Source of the DNA: Tangfeifania diversioriginum
Lineage (GTDB): Bacteria; Bacteroidota; Bacteroidia; Bacteroidales; Prolixibacteraceae
Length of the DNA: 64,000 nucleotides
NCBI GenBank assembly: GCA_945873105.1
Contig: CAMCBW010000032.1
Span: forward strand, 1 to 64,000
Direction: 5' to 3'
The notes beneath the pieces are model-generated. The model searched no databases, was not told where the DNA came from, and saw only the letters and a list, made by a program, of their open reading frames with translations. This document shows, in pieces, positions 26,610-36,109 of this stretch (position 1 is the first letter of the stretch; each line of letters opens with the position of its first letter). A program made the position numbers and the translations under genes.

Positions 26610-29600
26610 ATGGTTCCTTTCACACATTTGCATGTTCACAGTCAATATTCGATTTTAGATGGTGCTGCCAGTGTAGGTGGCCTGGTTAGCAAGGCAAAAG
26701 GCGACGGAATGACGGCCCTGGCCCTGACTGACCATGGCAATATGTTTGGTATCAAGGATTTTCATGAAACGTGCAAGAAAAACGGGATCAAGCCAATTCT
26801 CGGTGTTGAGACCTATGTTGCGTCGAGAGGGATCCAGTTCAAGGACAAAAATGAGAAGGAGGACCGCTCCGGGGATCACCTGATCCTCCTGGCCAAGAAT
26901 GACAAGGGTTACCGAAATTTGCTGAAACTTGTTACGGTAGCCAATACAGAAGGGATGTATTACAAACCCAGGATTGACAAGGATTTGCTCAGGAAACACA
27001 GTGAGGGGCTCATTGTTTCTACTGCCTGTCTGGGGGGTGAAGTGCCGCAATTGATCATGAAGGGTGACCTTTCGGGCGCCAAAGAGGTCATAGAATGGTA
27101 CAAGTCAATTTTTGGGGATGATTTTTACCTGGAAGTACAACGTCATCCTGCTGCCGACCCCGAACAACGCAGGGAAGTCTACGACATGCAGGTAAGTGTC
27201 AACAAGGTTTTGATACAGTTGGCCCGGGAGCACCAGATCAAATTGATAGCTACCAACGATGTCCATTTTGTAAACCAGGAAGATGCAGATGCACATGATC
27301 TTTTGATCTGTCTAAATACGGGAAAGGATCTCGACGACCCAACCCGGATGAAATATACCAAGGAGGAGTGGCTCAAGAGTACGGCAGAAATGAATGCCCT
27401 GTTCGGTGATCTGCCTGATGTGCTGGCCAATACCCAGGAGATCGTCGATAAGGTGGAGTTTTTTGAGCTGAATGCCAAACCCATCATGCCTGCCTTCCCC
27501 ATCCCTGAAAATTTTGCTACCATAGAGGAATACCGCATTAAATTTGGCGAGGATCATCTGAAAGAGGAGTTTGGGAAGGACTATGATCGGATGGGAGGTT
27601 ACGAAAGTACCCTGAGGGTGAAGTTCGAATCCGATTACCTGGAGTCACTGGTGAAGAAGGGAGCCATCGAAAGATACGGCGAAACCATTGATCCGGATAC
27701 CCAGGAGCGGATCAATTTCGAGTTGCACGTCATCAAAACCATGGGTTTTCCGGGATACTTCCTCATTGTGCAGGATTTTATCAATGCAGCAAGGCAAATG
27801 GGGGTGATTGTGGGTCCCGGTAGGGGCTCTGCCGCCGGATCTGTGGTTGCCTACACCACTGGTATTACCAACGTTGACCCCATCAAATACGAGCTGCTTT
27901 TCGAAAGATTTCTCAATCCGGACAGAATCTCCATGCCGGATATTGACATCGATTTTGACGACGATGGCCGGCAGTTGGTGCTCGACTGGGTAAAAGAGAA
28001 ATATGGCCGCGAACGGGTGGCACATATCTGTACCTTTGGTACCATGGCTGCCAAGATGGCCATCCGGGACGTTGGAAGGGTGCTGCGCATTCCTCTGCCA
28101 GAAACCGACAGGATTGCAAAGCTGGTACCAGAGACCCCGAAAATTACACTAAAAGAGGCCTATGCAGCCAATCCATTGCTGGAGCGTGAAAAGAACTCCC
28201 TGAACCCGATGGTGGTGCAAATGCTAAAATTTGCCGGGACACTGGAGGGGTGTGTCAGACAATTCGGGGTACACGCCTGTGGTGTAATCATAGGCCGGGA
28301 TCCGCTGGACATGCACATCCCTTTGATGCCCACCAAGGATGAGGACCTGCTGACCACCCAATACGATGGCCATTTTGTGGAATCGATCGGATTGATGAAG
28401 ATGGACTTTTTGGGGCTCAAGACCCTTTCTATCATCAAGGAGTGTCTTGAAAACATCAAACTTACCAGGAAAATAGAGATCGACATCGACCGCCTTCCCA
28501 TGGATGATGCCAAAACTTTTGAACTCTTCAGTGCAGCAGAGACTACCGCGATTTTCCAGTTCGAATCCGCCGGAATGAAAAAGTGGTTAAAATTGCTTCA
28601 ATCCAACTGCTTCGAAGATCTGGTAGCAATGAATGCCTTGTACCGTCCCGGCCCGATGGAATACATTCCTTCCTACATCAACCGCAAGCATGGCCGTGAA
28701 GTGGTGGTTTACGATCATCCAATGATGGAAGCCTTTCTCAAGGATACCTATGGGATCACTGTCTACCAGGAGCAAGTGATGCTGCAAGCCCGGGCGCTTG
28801 CTAATTTTACGCGAGGTCAGTCTGATTCACTGCGGAAGGCAATGGGGAAAAAAGACCGCAAGATGATGGACGAACTCAAAGTACTCTTCAAAGAGGGTTG
28901 TAAAAAGAACCTGAAATTTGTGGAGGGATGCAAGGAGTTGGGCAAGGCCCCGGATACCCTGGCTGAAAAAATATGGAAAGACTGGGAAGCCTTTGCCTCC
29001 TATGCGTTTAACAAATCTCACTCAGTCTGCTATGCCTTCATTGCCTACCAAACCGGTTACCTGAAGGCCCATTATCCTTCTGAGTTCATGGCGGCAGTGC
29101 TGAGCTGCAACCTCTCAAATTCTGACAAGATCTCTCTTTTCATGGACGAATGCAACCACATGGGGATGAAGGTGCTGGGTCCTGATGTGAATGAGTCACG
29201 GGCCTCCTTCTTTGTCAACAAAAATGGGGCTTTGCGCTTCGGATTGACCGCCATCAAGGGAGTGGGGGCAGGAGCCGTCGCAGATATCCTGAAGGAGCGG
29301 GATTTGAATGGGGACTACAAAAGTATTTACGACCTGGTCGAACGGGTCAACCTTCAATCTACCAATAAAAAGAATCTGGAAGGATTGGCAACGGCCGGAG
29401 CCTTTGATAGTTTCCTGACCATGAACAGGGCTCAATTTTTTGCAGATACCGGGGAGGGAATCTCCTTCATTGAGGCACTGATCAAATACGGCAACAAAAT
29501 TCAGGGTGAAAAGGGAGGATCCATGGCCAATCTTTTCGGAGATATCCAGCCCATCTCCATCAAATTGCCCGCTATACCAGTTGTACCTGAGTGGCCTACC

Positions 29601-30245
29601 ATAGTCGCACTGGAAAAAGAGAAGAACCTCATCGGTATTTATCTCTCGGCCCACCCTCTGGATGATTACAAATTGGAAATCAGCAGCTACTGTACCAAGG
29701 GGGTCACCTTCTCAGAATTATCAGCCGATCTCCCTGCCTTTAAAAACCGGGACCTTGTGTTGGCGGGAATCGTTACGGAAGCCCAGGAGGGGATATCCAA
29801 GAATGGAAAAAACTTTGCAAGCATGGTACTTACCGACTACAACGGATCTCTTAAATTTATGCTTTTTGGCAATGATTATGTCTCCTTCAGCAAGTTTTGC
29901 AAGAAGGGTCTGTTCCTGATGATCCGCGGGAAGGTATCAGAACGGTGGGGCGGTGGAGAACTGGAATTCAAACCTGCTAAAATGGAACTGCTGGAAGAGT
30001 TGGCAGCCAAAGCCGCCAGCATCACGCTTGAAGTTCCTGTGGATAAAATAGATGAAGCGTCGATGCAGGAACTTGAAAATGTATTGCTTACCAATGCGGG
30101 TAGGACGACCCTGCGGTTTAATCTGATAGATTCCGAAACCGACACTCGTATTCAGATGTTTTCAAGAACCAGAAGCGTTACCGTAACACAGGAACTCAAA
30201 AGCTATTTACAAAAACAGACAGAAATAAATTTTAGTATAAATTAA
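26610..30245 (+). CDS. dnaE: DNA polymerase III subunit alpha
   Basis: The 1,211-residue protein is a full-length DnaE. It has an N-terminal PHP domain (FTHLHVHSQYSILDG, ALTDHGNMFG), the polymerase catalytic centre (GPGRGSAAGSVVAY, then the metal-binding PDIDIDFDDDGR at about residue 442), thumb and fingers (YRPGPMEYIP, ITVYQEQVMLQARALANF, SYAFNKSHSVCYAFIAYQT), a helix-hairpin-helix (GLTAIKGVGAGAV) and a C-terminal OB fold (LVLAGIVTEAQEG). It is the replicative polymerase catalytic subunit. The start ATG 26610 is directly followed by the PHP motif. Confidence 0.97.
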   Translation: MVPFTHLHVHSQYSILDGAASVGGLVSKAKGDGMTALALTDHGNMFGIKDFHETCKKNGIKPILGVETYVASRGIQFKDKNEKEDRSGDHLILLAKNDKGYRNLLKLVTVANTEGMYYKPRIDKDLLRKHSEGLIVSTACLGGEVPQLIMKGDLSGAKEVIEWYKSIFGDDFYLEVQRHPAADPEQRREVYDMQVSVNKVLIQLAREHQIKLIATNDVHFVNQEDADAHDLLICLNTGKDLDDPTRMKYTKEEWLKSTAEMNALFGDLPDVLANTQEIVDKVEFFELNAKPIMPAFPIPENFATIEEYRIKFGEDHLKEEFGKDYDRMGGYESTLRVKFESDYLESLVKKGAIERYGETIDPDTQERINFELHVIKTMGFPGYFLIVQDFINAARQMGVIVGPGRGSAAGSVVAYTTGITNVDPIKYELLFERFLNPDRISMPDIDIDFDDDGRQLVLDWVKEKYGRERVAHICTFGTMAAKMAIRDVGRVLRIPLPETDRIAKLVPETPKITLKEAYAANPLLEREKNSLNPMVVQMLKFAGTLEGCVRQFGVHACGVIIGRDPLDMHIPLMPTKDEDLLTTQYDGHFVESIGLMKMDFLGLKTLSIIKECLENIKLTRKIEIDIDRLPMDDAKTFELFSAAETTAIFQFESAGMKKWLKLLQSNCFEDLVAMNALYRPGPMEYIPSYINRKHGREVVVYDHPMMEAFLKDTYGITVYQEQVMLQARALANFTRGQSDSLRKAMGKKDRKMMDELKVLFKEGCKKNLKFVEGCKELGKAPDTLAEKIWKDWEAFASYAFNKSHSVCYAFIAYQTGYLKAHYPSEFMAAVLSCNLSNSDKISLFMDECNHMGMKVLGPDVNESRASFFVNKNGALRFGLTAIKGVGAGAVADILKERDLNGDYKSIYDLVERVNLQSTNKKNLEGLATAGAFDSFLTMNRAQFFADTGEGISFIEALIKYGNKIQGEKGGSMANLFGDIQPISIKLPAIPVVPEWPTIVALEKEKNLIGIYLSAHPLDDYKLEISSYCTKGVTFSELSADLPAFKNRDLVLAGIVTEAQEGISKNGKNFASMVLTDYNGSLKFMLFGNDYVSFSKFCKKGLFLMIRGKVSERWGGGELEFKPAKMELLEELAAKAASITLEVPVDKIDEASMQELENVLLTNAGRTTLRFNLIDSETDTRIQMFSRTRSVTVTQELKSYLQKQTEINFSIN

Positions 30246-30387
30246 ATTTGTAATTTTATACCTTTGTGGAGGTAAAAAACTTGCTGTTATCTGCGCATCA
30301 AGCATAATTGACGAGGCAGTTATTTGGTTTGAACATTTGGCAACGAATTATTTAGTGTTAAAACAACATAATTTTAAAAGATATATC

Positions 30388-30705
30388 ATGACAATAGAAG
30401 TTACAGATGCAAATTTTGAGGAGATTGTTCTTCAGTCGAACAAGCCTGTTTTGGTTGATTTCTGGGCCGAATGGTGTGGTCCTTGCAGAATGATCGGACC
30501 GCTTGTTAGTGAGCTTGCCAATGATTACAAAGACCGTGCGGTTATTACGAAAATGGATGTGGATTCCAATCCCGGAACGGCTGCCAGATTCGGTATCCGC
30601 AACATTCCAACCATCCTGTTTTTTAAAGGTGGTGACATTGCCGACAAGCAGGTTGGTGCTGTTCCCAAAACAATACTTGCTGCCAAAATAGATGCACTTC
30701 TCTAG
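30388..30705 (+). CDS. trxA: Thioredoxin
   Basis: The 105-residue protein is a standard thioredoxin with the redox motif WCGPC (Cys30, Cys33), the conserved VDFWAEWC strand, DVDSNPGTAARFGIRNIPT with the cis-Pro, and FFKGGDIADKQVGA. It reduces cytoplasmic protein disulfides with thioredoxin reductase. ATG 30388 is chosen since the upstream in-frame extension has no thioredoxin homology. A -10-like element TACCTTTG lies at 30259-30266 but has no properly spaced TTTG. A strong terminator follows. Confidence 0.95.
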   Translation: MTIEVTDANFEEIVLQSNKPVLVDFWAEWCGPCRMIGPLVSELANDYKDRAVITKMDVDSNPGTAARFGIRNIPTILFFKGGDIADKQVGAVPKTILAAKIDALL

Positions 30706-30734
30706 CAGAGGTGATCTGTTAAAATGCACTGAAG

Positions 30735-30763
30735 TGCCCTGATCCATTCAGGGCATTTTTTTT
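30735..30763 (+). terminator. Rho-independent terminator of trxA
   Basis: An 8-bp perfect stem TGCCCTGA/TCAGGGCA with loop TCCAT is followed by eight T residues, 29 bp after the trxA stop. Confidence 0.9.
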
Positions 30764-30838
30764 ATCTGATTGTTGTTTATTCCTTCCTTTGCCAGATGGA
30801 TTTCAACTGAACAGTAAATAGGGGATCCCCCTAATGCG

Positions 30839-30884
30839 AAGTACTTAGTGAACCTCGGCATTGCTTCAGCTCAACTAAGTACTT
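30839..30884. repeat. Inverted repeat AAGTACTTAG...CTAAGTACTT
   Basis: A 10-bp perfect inverted repeat (arms 30839-30848 and 30875-30884), extended to about 13 bp with one bulge, encloses 26 bp. It lies in the 385-bp gap between trxA and the convergent histidine kinase gene. No T-run follows. The rest of the gap holds a GGGGATCCCC palindrome (30821-30830) and no gene. Confidence 0.5.
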
Positions 30885-31090
30885 GACCGGTGAGGTCTAG
30901 GTGGTATTCTTAGGTCTTATGTCAGGTAAAGCAGTAAATTGTAAAAGTCAAAAAACAATTTCCAGTTTTCCTGTCACAAATATAATTTGGTTCAATCTAG
31001 TATACTTCAGGATTGATCAAAAGGTGGTCTGGAATGAATGAGCGTACAATAGGGTTATTAAACGGTAATTACACCTTCCAAAAACATGGG

Positions 31091-34054
31091 TTATTCGAAA
31101 AGGAATGGTACAACGATTTCCACTCTTGTGCCTGGATGGGTGTTTCCGGGAGATTGCTCGCTGTACAATACATGGGTTTCTGTTTCGTACTTCCTGCTGA
31201 GTAGTTCCAGTCGTTTGCTTATAATACTTGTTCCAAGTTTTAAATGACTATCTGTATTGTTGCCATTCTTTCCGGCATTTGCAATGCCTATCCCGTTGTC
31301 TTCCACAATGATTTGAAGTGATTTTTCATCCTTTAGCCTGAATGAAATACAGATAAATCCCTTCTCCTCCAATTGCGATATACCATGCCAGACTGCATTC
31401 TCCACAAAGGGCTGTACAATCATGGCAGGGATAAATAGATCTTCAACAGCCAGACCATCCCTGTTTTCGATCAAATAGTCGAACTTGTTGCCCATACGCA
31501 ATTTTTCGAGTTCCAGGTAATCCTTTAATCGGTCAATCTCCTCTTCGAGATTGATCATAGAACTACTTGTTGCTTTGAGGTTTTGACGGATCAGCCTGGC
31601 AAATTGGGAAAGATAGATTCCTGCTTCATTTGGTTGGTTTCGCAAAAGATAGTTCTGAATAGATCCGAGCACATTGAAAATAAAGTGCGGGTTCATCATT
31701 GCCTGTTGAGATTTTTGCTCCAGCAGTATGATTTGGTTCTCCATCTCACGACGCGACAATTCTATGTTCTTCTGTCTTAAAACAATAAGGAAGATGATTA
31801 CTGCGATTATTAAAATCACAAAGAAATAAAACAACGGGTGCTGCCAGATGGTGGCATTTACAGAGATGCCAAATTCAACCGGCTCACTCCAGTTGGAAGC
31901 AGGTTTGCGCGCCCTTAGCTTAAAGGTATATTTTCCTTTGGGGAGGTTTTGCAAAACCACATTACTCCCCCTTACTTCGGTCCAATCTGCATCAGACCCT
32001 TCCAACTTGTACGAGTATATATTGGGACTGACTGAAAAATTGATACAGCTGAAGGAAATATTAACCCGTTGATTGGTACTTAGTGATATCTCTTTCTGAT
32101 GAACCAAATTCTCCTGATCATTCACCTGAATAGCATTGAAATAAGGAATTGGTGAACGGACTATGTTACTTTCCAACTCATGGAAGGGCAGTATAGAAAG
32201 GCCGTCATCACTTGCAATATATAGCTTTTCATCCATGATTAGAATATCATGGATGAAATTGAAGTTGATATCGTAAAGATTCAATTCAATAGGTTTTTTT
32301 TGCAGAATATTCAATGGATTTTTACATACATATAGATTTCTTGAAGTTGCGATATATAGGGTAGAATCCTTGTAAACAAGGTGTTTGATAGCAAGATCTA
32401 TAGGTTGTTTGAATTCAGATGAAATATTGTACAAACGTTTGTCAAAGAGTAAGAAGAGACTGTCACCTTCAATGTTAAATAATTCCGCACTATCATTCAG
32501 AACGAGATGGTCTGATGTTATTCTGTTGTTAAATGGAGCCAGCTCTGCAATTTCTTGTTTCGTTCCGGAATGATAGATGTAATTTTTTTTGGAATTGAAA
32601 ATTAATTCATCCTTGGAGTTAAAATAGATATTGAATATTCTATCTCCGACCCTCTTGATGCTTGAGCTTTTAAATGGCTGATCTGTTTTGGTAAAGATTA
32701 AGTTAGTATGATAGAAAGTCAATATCTCATTCTTTTTCGGGTTGAAAATTATTTTATTAGCAAATATCGGTGAGAGTCGAATATTTCTAATTGATATGCT
32801 TTTCTCTGACTTATTATAATTGATTCCTTTTAATATATAGGGTAGCTTGCCGATCTCCCCAAGTAATAGTAGATTTTTATTGATCTGGACTATTTGATCA
32901 AATGATCTTTCAGAACGCTTAAAATCAGCCTTATGTAATATGCTGTCAATCAATAGGTAGAGTAGCTGGCCATTTGTACACCATATACTTTTGTCATCAT
33001 GTCGGCACAACGCAAATATGCCGGAATTTTCGAATACCGAGCTTTCAAGGTGCTGTTGCTTATAAAATAAGGGGCTAATTTTATAAGCACCCTCCTTACT
33101 GGAACCAATCCAAATATTCTTTTCATGATCTTGAAATATTGAAACAGCATCTTTGATTTTAAGATAATAGAAAAGTTTGTCCTCCTTGTAGCAAAATACA
33201 CCTTTATCAGCAGTTGAGATCCAGATAAAACCATTATCATCCTCTAATATAGAAGTGATAAACTTCGAAGCTGGACTGACCAGTGATTCAATCTTATCAA
33301 AAACAATATCATTGTTGAACCTTTTTACTTTTGAAACAACACTGTCCTTCTCCCTGACGAAAATATACTTTCGATTGTTTGAAGCAGTAATTACATCCTT
33401 GAATCTAAAAGAATCGTTCTGTAGCAGTGGTATTTTTGATTGTTGATCCATTTTGTAAAATCCGCCAACCGTCCATAAAAGGAAATCTCCATTGGCATCC
33501 TTTGACATGTATTTTACAGCTAGAGCCTCTGCATTACCTGAAGTAATTAGATTTTCAATCATCTTGCTAGGCAATTGGAATTTGTTTACATGATTTTGTC
33601 GATCAAGCGTATAAATTAGCCGATTTGGATGGGCATAGAAATAGATATTTTGTTCTTTATCTTCAAAGAGTTTGTTGAAATAATCATTGCTTTTAAGCGA
33701 ATCGAGAAATGGTGTATTTTTCTCGTTATGGATGGTGTTGTTGTAAAAAAAGTTGAGTGATGCATTTGTATGAAAGAACCAAATTCTGCCAAAGGAGTCC
33801 TCTTCAATATTTATTACATCATTGCTGCTCAGTCCATCCTGCTTGCGGAAATAAGTGAAATTAGTCCCATCGTACCGCGAAACTCCTGCGTCGGTTGCAA
33901 ACCAAATAAATTTCTTGCTATCCTGAAATATTTTGTTTATACCATTTGAGGGCAACCCGTCAGAGGTAGTGAAACGTTGCAAAAGCGGGTTCTGTGCAAG
34001 TAAAGTTATACTTTCAGTTAGTAGAATAAATAAGACAAAACAAAATTTCTTCAT
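31091..34054 (-). CDS. Sensor histidine kinase with Reg_prop propeller, LytS/His_kinase family
   Basis: This 987-residue membrane kinase has a signal peptide (MKKFCFVLFILLTESITLLAQ), a long periplasmic part with propeller blades (FIWFATDAGVSRYDG, FIWISTADKGVFCY, NIWIGSSKEGAYKI), a Y_Y_Y domain near residues 650-720 (YSYKLEGSDADWTEV), one transmembrane helix, and a cytoplasmic LytS-type kinase. The phosphoacceptor His is in MMNPHFIFN (about residue 790) and the ATPase N/G boxes are PFVENAVWHG and VEDNGIGIAN. The ATG at 34054 is preferred since it begins the signal peptide and lies 4 bp after the response-regulator stop; the upstream extension overlaps that gene. The ligand is unknown. By arrangement it forms a two-component system with the LytTR regulator. 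Confidence 0.9.
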   Translation of the reverse strand: MKKFCFVLFILLTESITLLAQNPLLQRFTTSDGLPSNGINKIFQDSKKFIWFATDAGVSRYDGTNFTYFRKQDGLSSNDVINIEEDSFGRIWFFHTNASLNFFYNNTIHNEKNTPFLDSLKSNDYFNKLFEDKEQNIYFYAHPNRLIYTLDRQNHVNKFQLPSKMIENLITSGNAEALAVKYMSKDANGDFLLWTVGGFYKMDQQSKIPLLQNDSFRFKDVITASNNRKYIFVREKDSVVSKVKRFNNDIVFDKIESLVSPASKFITSILEDDNGFIWISTADKGVFCYKEDKLFYYLKIKDAVSIFQDHEKNIWIGSSKEGAYKISPLFYKQQHLESSVFENSGIFALCRHDDKSIWCTNGQLLYLLIDSILHKADFKRSERSFDQIVQINKNLLLLGEIGKLPYILKGINYNKSEKSISIRNIRLSPIFANKIIFNPKKNEILTFYHTNLIFTKTDQPFKSSSIKRVGDRIFNIYFNSKDELIFNSKKNYIYHSGTKQEIAELAPFNNRITSDHLVLNDSAELFNIEGDSLFLLFDKRLYNISSEFKQPIDLAIKHLVYKDSTLYIATSRNLYVCKNPLNILQKKPIELNLYDINFNFIHDILIMDEKLYIASDDGLSILPFHELESNIVRSPIPYFNAIQVNDQENLVHQKEISLSTNQRVNISFSCINFSVSPNIYSYKLEGSDADWTEVRGSNVVLQNLPKGKYTFKLRARKPASNWSEPVEFGISVNATIWQHPLFYFFVILIIAVIIFLIVLRQKNIELSRREMENQIILLEQKSQQAMMNPHFIFNVLGSIQNYLLRNQPNEAGIYLSQFARLIRQNLKATSSSMINLEEEIDRLKDYLELEKLRMGNKFDYLIENRDGLAVEDLFIPAMIVQPFVENAVWHGISQLEEKGFICISFRLKDEKSLQIIVEDNGIGIANAGKNGNNTDSHLKLGTSIISKRLELLSRKYETETHVLYSEQSPGNTHPGTRVEIVVPFLFE

Positions 34055-34058
34055 CAAG

Positions 34059-34853
34059 TTAGTCCAGTGATTTGGTAAGATGTTGAATTGCCTCCCTAAA
34101 ATCATTCAGCCTCCTGCGAGAGATGTTCAAAGTAGTTCCGTCGTGTAATGTCACCATATTTCCCTGGTAACTGGAATAGGCTTTCAGGTAATTCAGGTTG
34201 ATTAAAACCGATTTGTGGATCCGGAAGAATTCAGGTTGTTCGAGAATTTTCTCGAAATCCCCCAGTGTCCGGGTCGCAAGAATATTTTTTGATCCGTTGA
34301 GGTGCAAGAGGGTATAATTGCTGTCGGCTTCAAGATACACAATGTCTGATGTGTTAATTATTTGAAATCCAAATTGTTCGGAGACGGTTATCTTGGAAAT
34401 GTTCTTTGATGTACGGCGAATGTTTTCATTGAGGTTATCCAATGATTCCTGGTAGATCTGCTTGTCGTGCAACCCGGCTTGCCGCTGTTCATGGTAATGG
34501 GATGCTTTGTTTACCGCTTCTACCAGATCCTGGGGTGAGACAGGTTTCAGCAGATAATCAATGGCACTCGCCTTGAGTGCCCGTAGCGCATATACTTCAA
34601 AGGCCGTAACAAAAATAATACTGTAATTTTCTTTGGGGATGGTAGTCAGAAAGGTGAAGCCATCTTCCTTCGGCATCGAAATGTCCAGAAAAATAAAGTC
34701 GATGAAGTGCTTTTTCAAAAGTTCTCGTCCCTCGGCGGCTGAAGAGGCAAGTGCCACAACTTCAACTTCTTTGCAAAACTGTGAAAGCAACAATTCCAGC
34801 ACCTCGCGTACATTCCGCTCGTCATCTATGATAATGGCACGGTATTTTTTCAT
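34059..34853 (-). CDS. LytTR-family response regulator
   Basis: The 264-residue protein has an N-terminal receiver domain (acidic pair IIIDDERN, phosphoacceptor Asp57 in FIFLDISMP, Thr in IIFVTAFE, Lys in YLLKPVSP) and a C-terminal LytTR DNA-binding domain (about residues 155-260; DIVYLEADSNYTLLHL, FFRIHKSVLINLNYL). It is the first gene of a two-gene operon with the histidine kinase 4 bp downstream and is the probable transcriptional output of that sensor. The targets are not visible from this window. Confidence 0.93.
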   Translation of the reverse strand: MKKYRAIIIDDERNVREVLELLLSQFCKEVEVVALASSAAEGRELLKKHFIDFIFLDISMPKEDGFTFLTTIPKENYSIIFVTAFEVYALRALKASAIDYLLKPVSPQDLVEAVNKASHYHEQRQAGLHDKQIYQESLDNLNENIRRTSKNISKITVSEQFGFQIINTSDIVYLEADSNYTLLHLNGSKNILATRTLGDFEKILEQPEFFRIHKSVLINLNYLKAYSSYQGNMVTLHDGTTLNISRRRLNDFREAIQHLTKSLD

Positions 34854-35023
34854 CCCTTTTGTGTCCGGTTTTTATTTGTGCAATGGAATACTCCAGTAGA
34901 TTGCATCAGCCAGGTTGGTAGTTTTGAAATCGTGATTTATTCACTCAATCAAATATAGATAAATTATCAGGGATTACCATGTTTAATCGGGAAAATATTG
35001 ATCCTTTTTTTAGGTAATGCCAA

Positions 35024-36109
35024 TCATTTTAACCACTCCATGACCGCCACCACAGGGAAATGATCTGACAGTACCACTCTTTCACTTCGGTAGGAAATTG
35101 CCTTAAAACGGTTGCTGTGCAGGATATAGTCGATTCTAAAGAGGGGTAAAAACCCGTTGTAGGTATTTGATATGCCAAATCCGGCCTCTGAGAATGCATC
35201 ATTCAGCTCTTTGCTTAAAGCGTGGTAGGTGTAGGAGAGTGGAGTATCGTTGAAGTCACCACAAACGATGATAGGGTAGGGGCACTTTTTTACATGGTCG
35301 GCTACCGTTCTTGCCTGCCTGGCCCGGAAAATAAAAGCGAGTTTCATTTTCCTGCTGATCATCTTTGCTTCTCGTAACTGTTGATCATTGGTTCCGGACT
35401 TTCCCGGATCTGTCAGGGAATAGTCTTCGGGAGTTATCCGGTAAGACTGTAAATGACAGTTGTATACCCTTACGATTTGCCCCGGTCGAACCCTGATATC
35501 CGAGTAGAGAACCATGTTGGCACTCTTCTCAAACCTTATTTCTCCCATGTTGACGATGGGGAATTTTGAGAGTGTCATAGGTCCCGCCGTGGAGATGGAA
35601 TGGGCCAGATGGTAATGGGTTATCCCTGGCAGCGCTTCGCGGATCTTGTCAGGCGACAATCGTCCGCTTTTGAAGAGCCGAGTCTCCTGCAAACAAACAA
35701 TATCGGCATTCTCTTTGCGAAGATATTCCAGTATCCTTGGTGATGTAGCCTGATTACGGATGTTTTCAATGGAGAAATGGTGAACATTGTAGGTGAGAAT
35801 TTTCAATCCCTTTTCTGGTGAACCAAAATTTGGCAATGGTTGAATGAAATTGAAAAGGTGATGATAACCAACCAGTATTATTCCCAGGGAAAGGAGTAGT
35901 TTCTTCGATTTCAAAGAGGCATAGAAGAAAATAAAAAGCAGGTTGATGGCCAGCAGGTAAGGATAGAGAAAACCGAGGAAAGCTGCCGGCCAGAAACGGT
36001 CGGAAGGGACAAATGCTGCGAGGTAGACCAGTAACATAACTCCGGCAAAGAAGATATTTGCCATAAACCCGAACTTGGTAAGCAACTTGCCAGTTGCTCC
36101 TTTCTTCAT
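35024..36109 (-). CDS. Membrane-anchored endonuclease/exonuclease/phosphatase family protein
   Basis: Of 361 residues, the first about 95 hold three predicted transmembrane helices and the rest is an EEP-fold hydrolase. Metal and catalytic motifs are LTYNVHHFS, VCLQETRLF (metal-binding Glu), YNCHLQS, CGDFNDTP (Asp/Asn) and LSDHFPVVAVME (Asp-His). The family includes nucleases, sphingomyelinases and inositol phosphatases; substrate cannot be read from sequence, but membrane anchoring suggests an extracytoplasmic phosphodiester or phospholipid substrate. The start codon overlaps the stop of the upstream rhomboid gene (ATGA, 36106-36109), so the two are translationally coupled. Confidence 0.85.
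   Translation of the reverse strand: MKKGATGKLLTKFGFMANIFFAGVMLLVYLAAFVPSDRFWPAAFLGFLYPYLLAINLLFIFFYASLKSKKLLLSLGIILVGYHHLFNFIQPLPNFGSPEKGLKILTYNVHHFSIENIRNQATSPRILEYLRKENADIVCLQETRLFKSGRLSPDKIREALPGITHYHLAHSISTAGPMTLSKFPIVNMGEIRFEKSANMVLYSDIRVRPGQIVRVYNCHLQSYRITPEDYSLTDPGKSGTNDQQLREAKMISRKMKLAFIFRARQARTVADHVKKCPYPIIVCGDFNDTPLSYTYHALSKELNDAFSEAGFGISNTYNGFLPLFRIDYILHSNRFKAISYRSERVVLSDHFPVVAVMEWLK

Noticed and set aside
30247-30266. TTTG and TACCTTTG as a full trxA promoter
   Set aside because: The spacing is 8 bp instead of about 19, so only the -10 element is mentioned, in the trxA entry.
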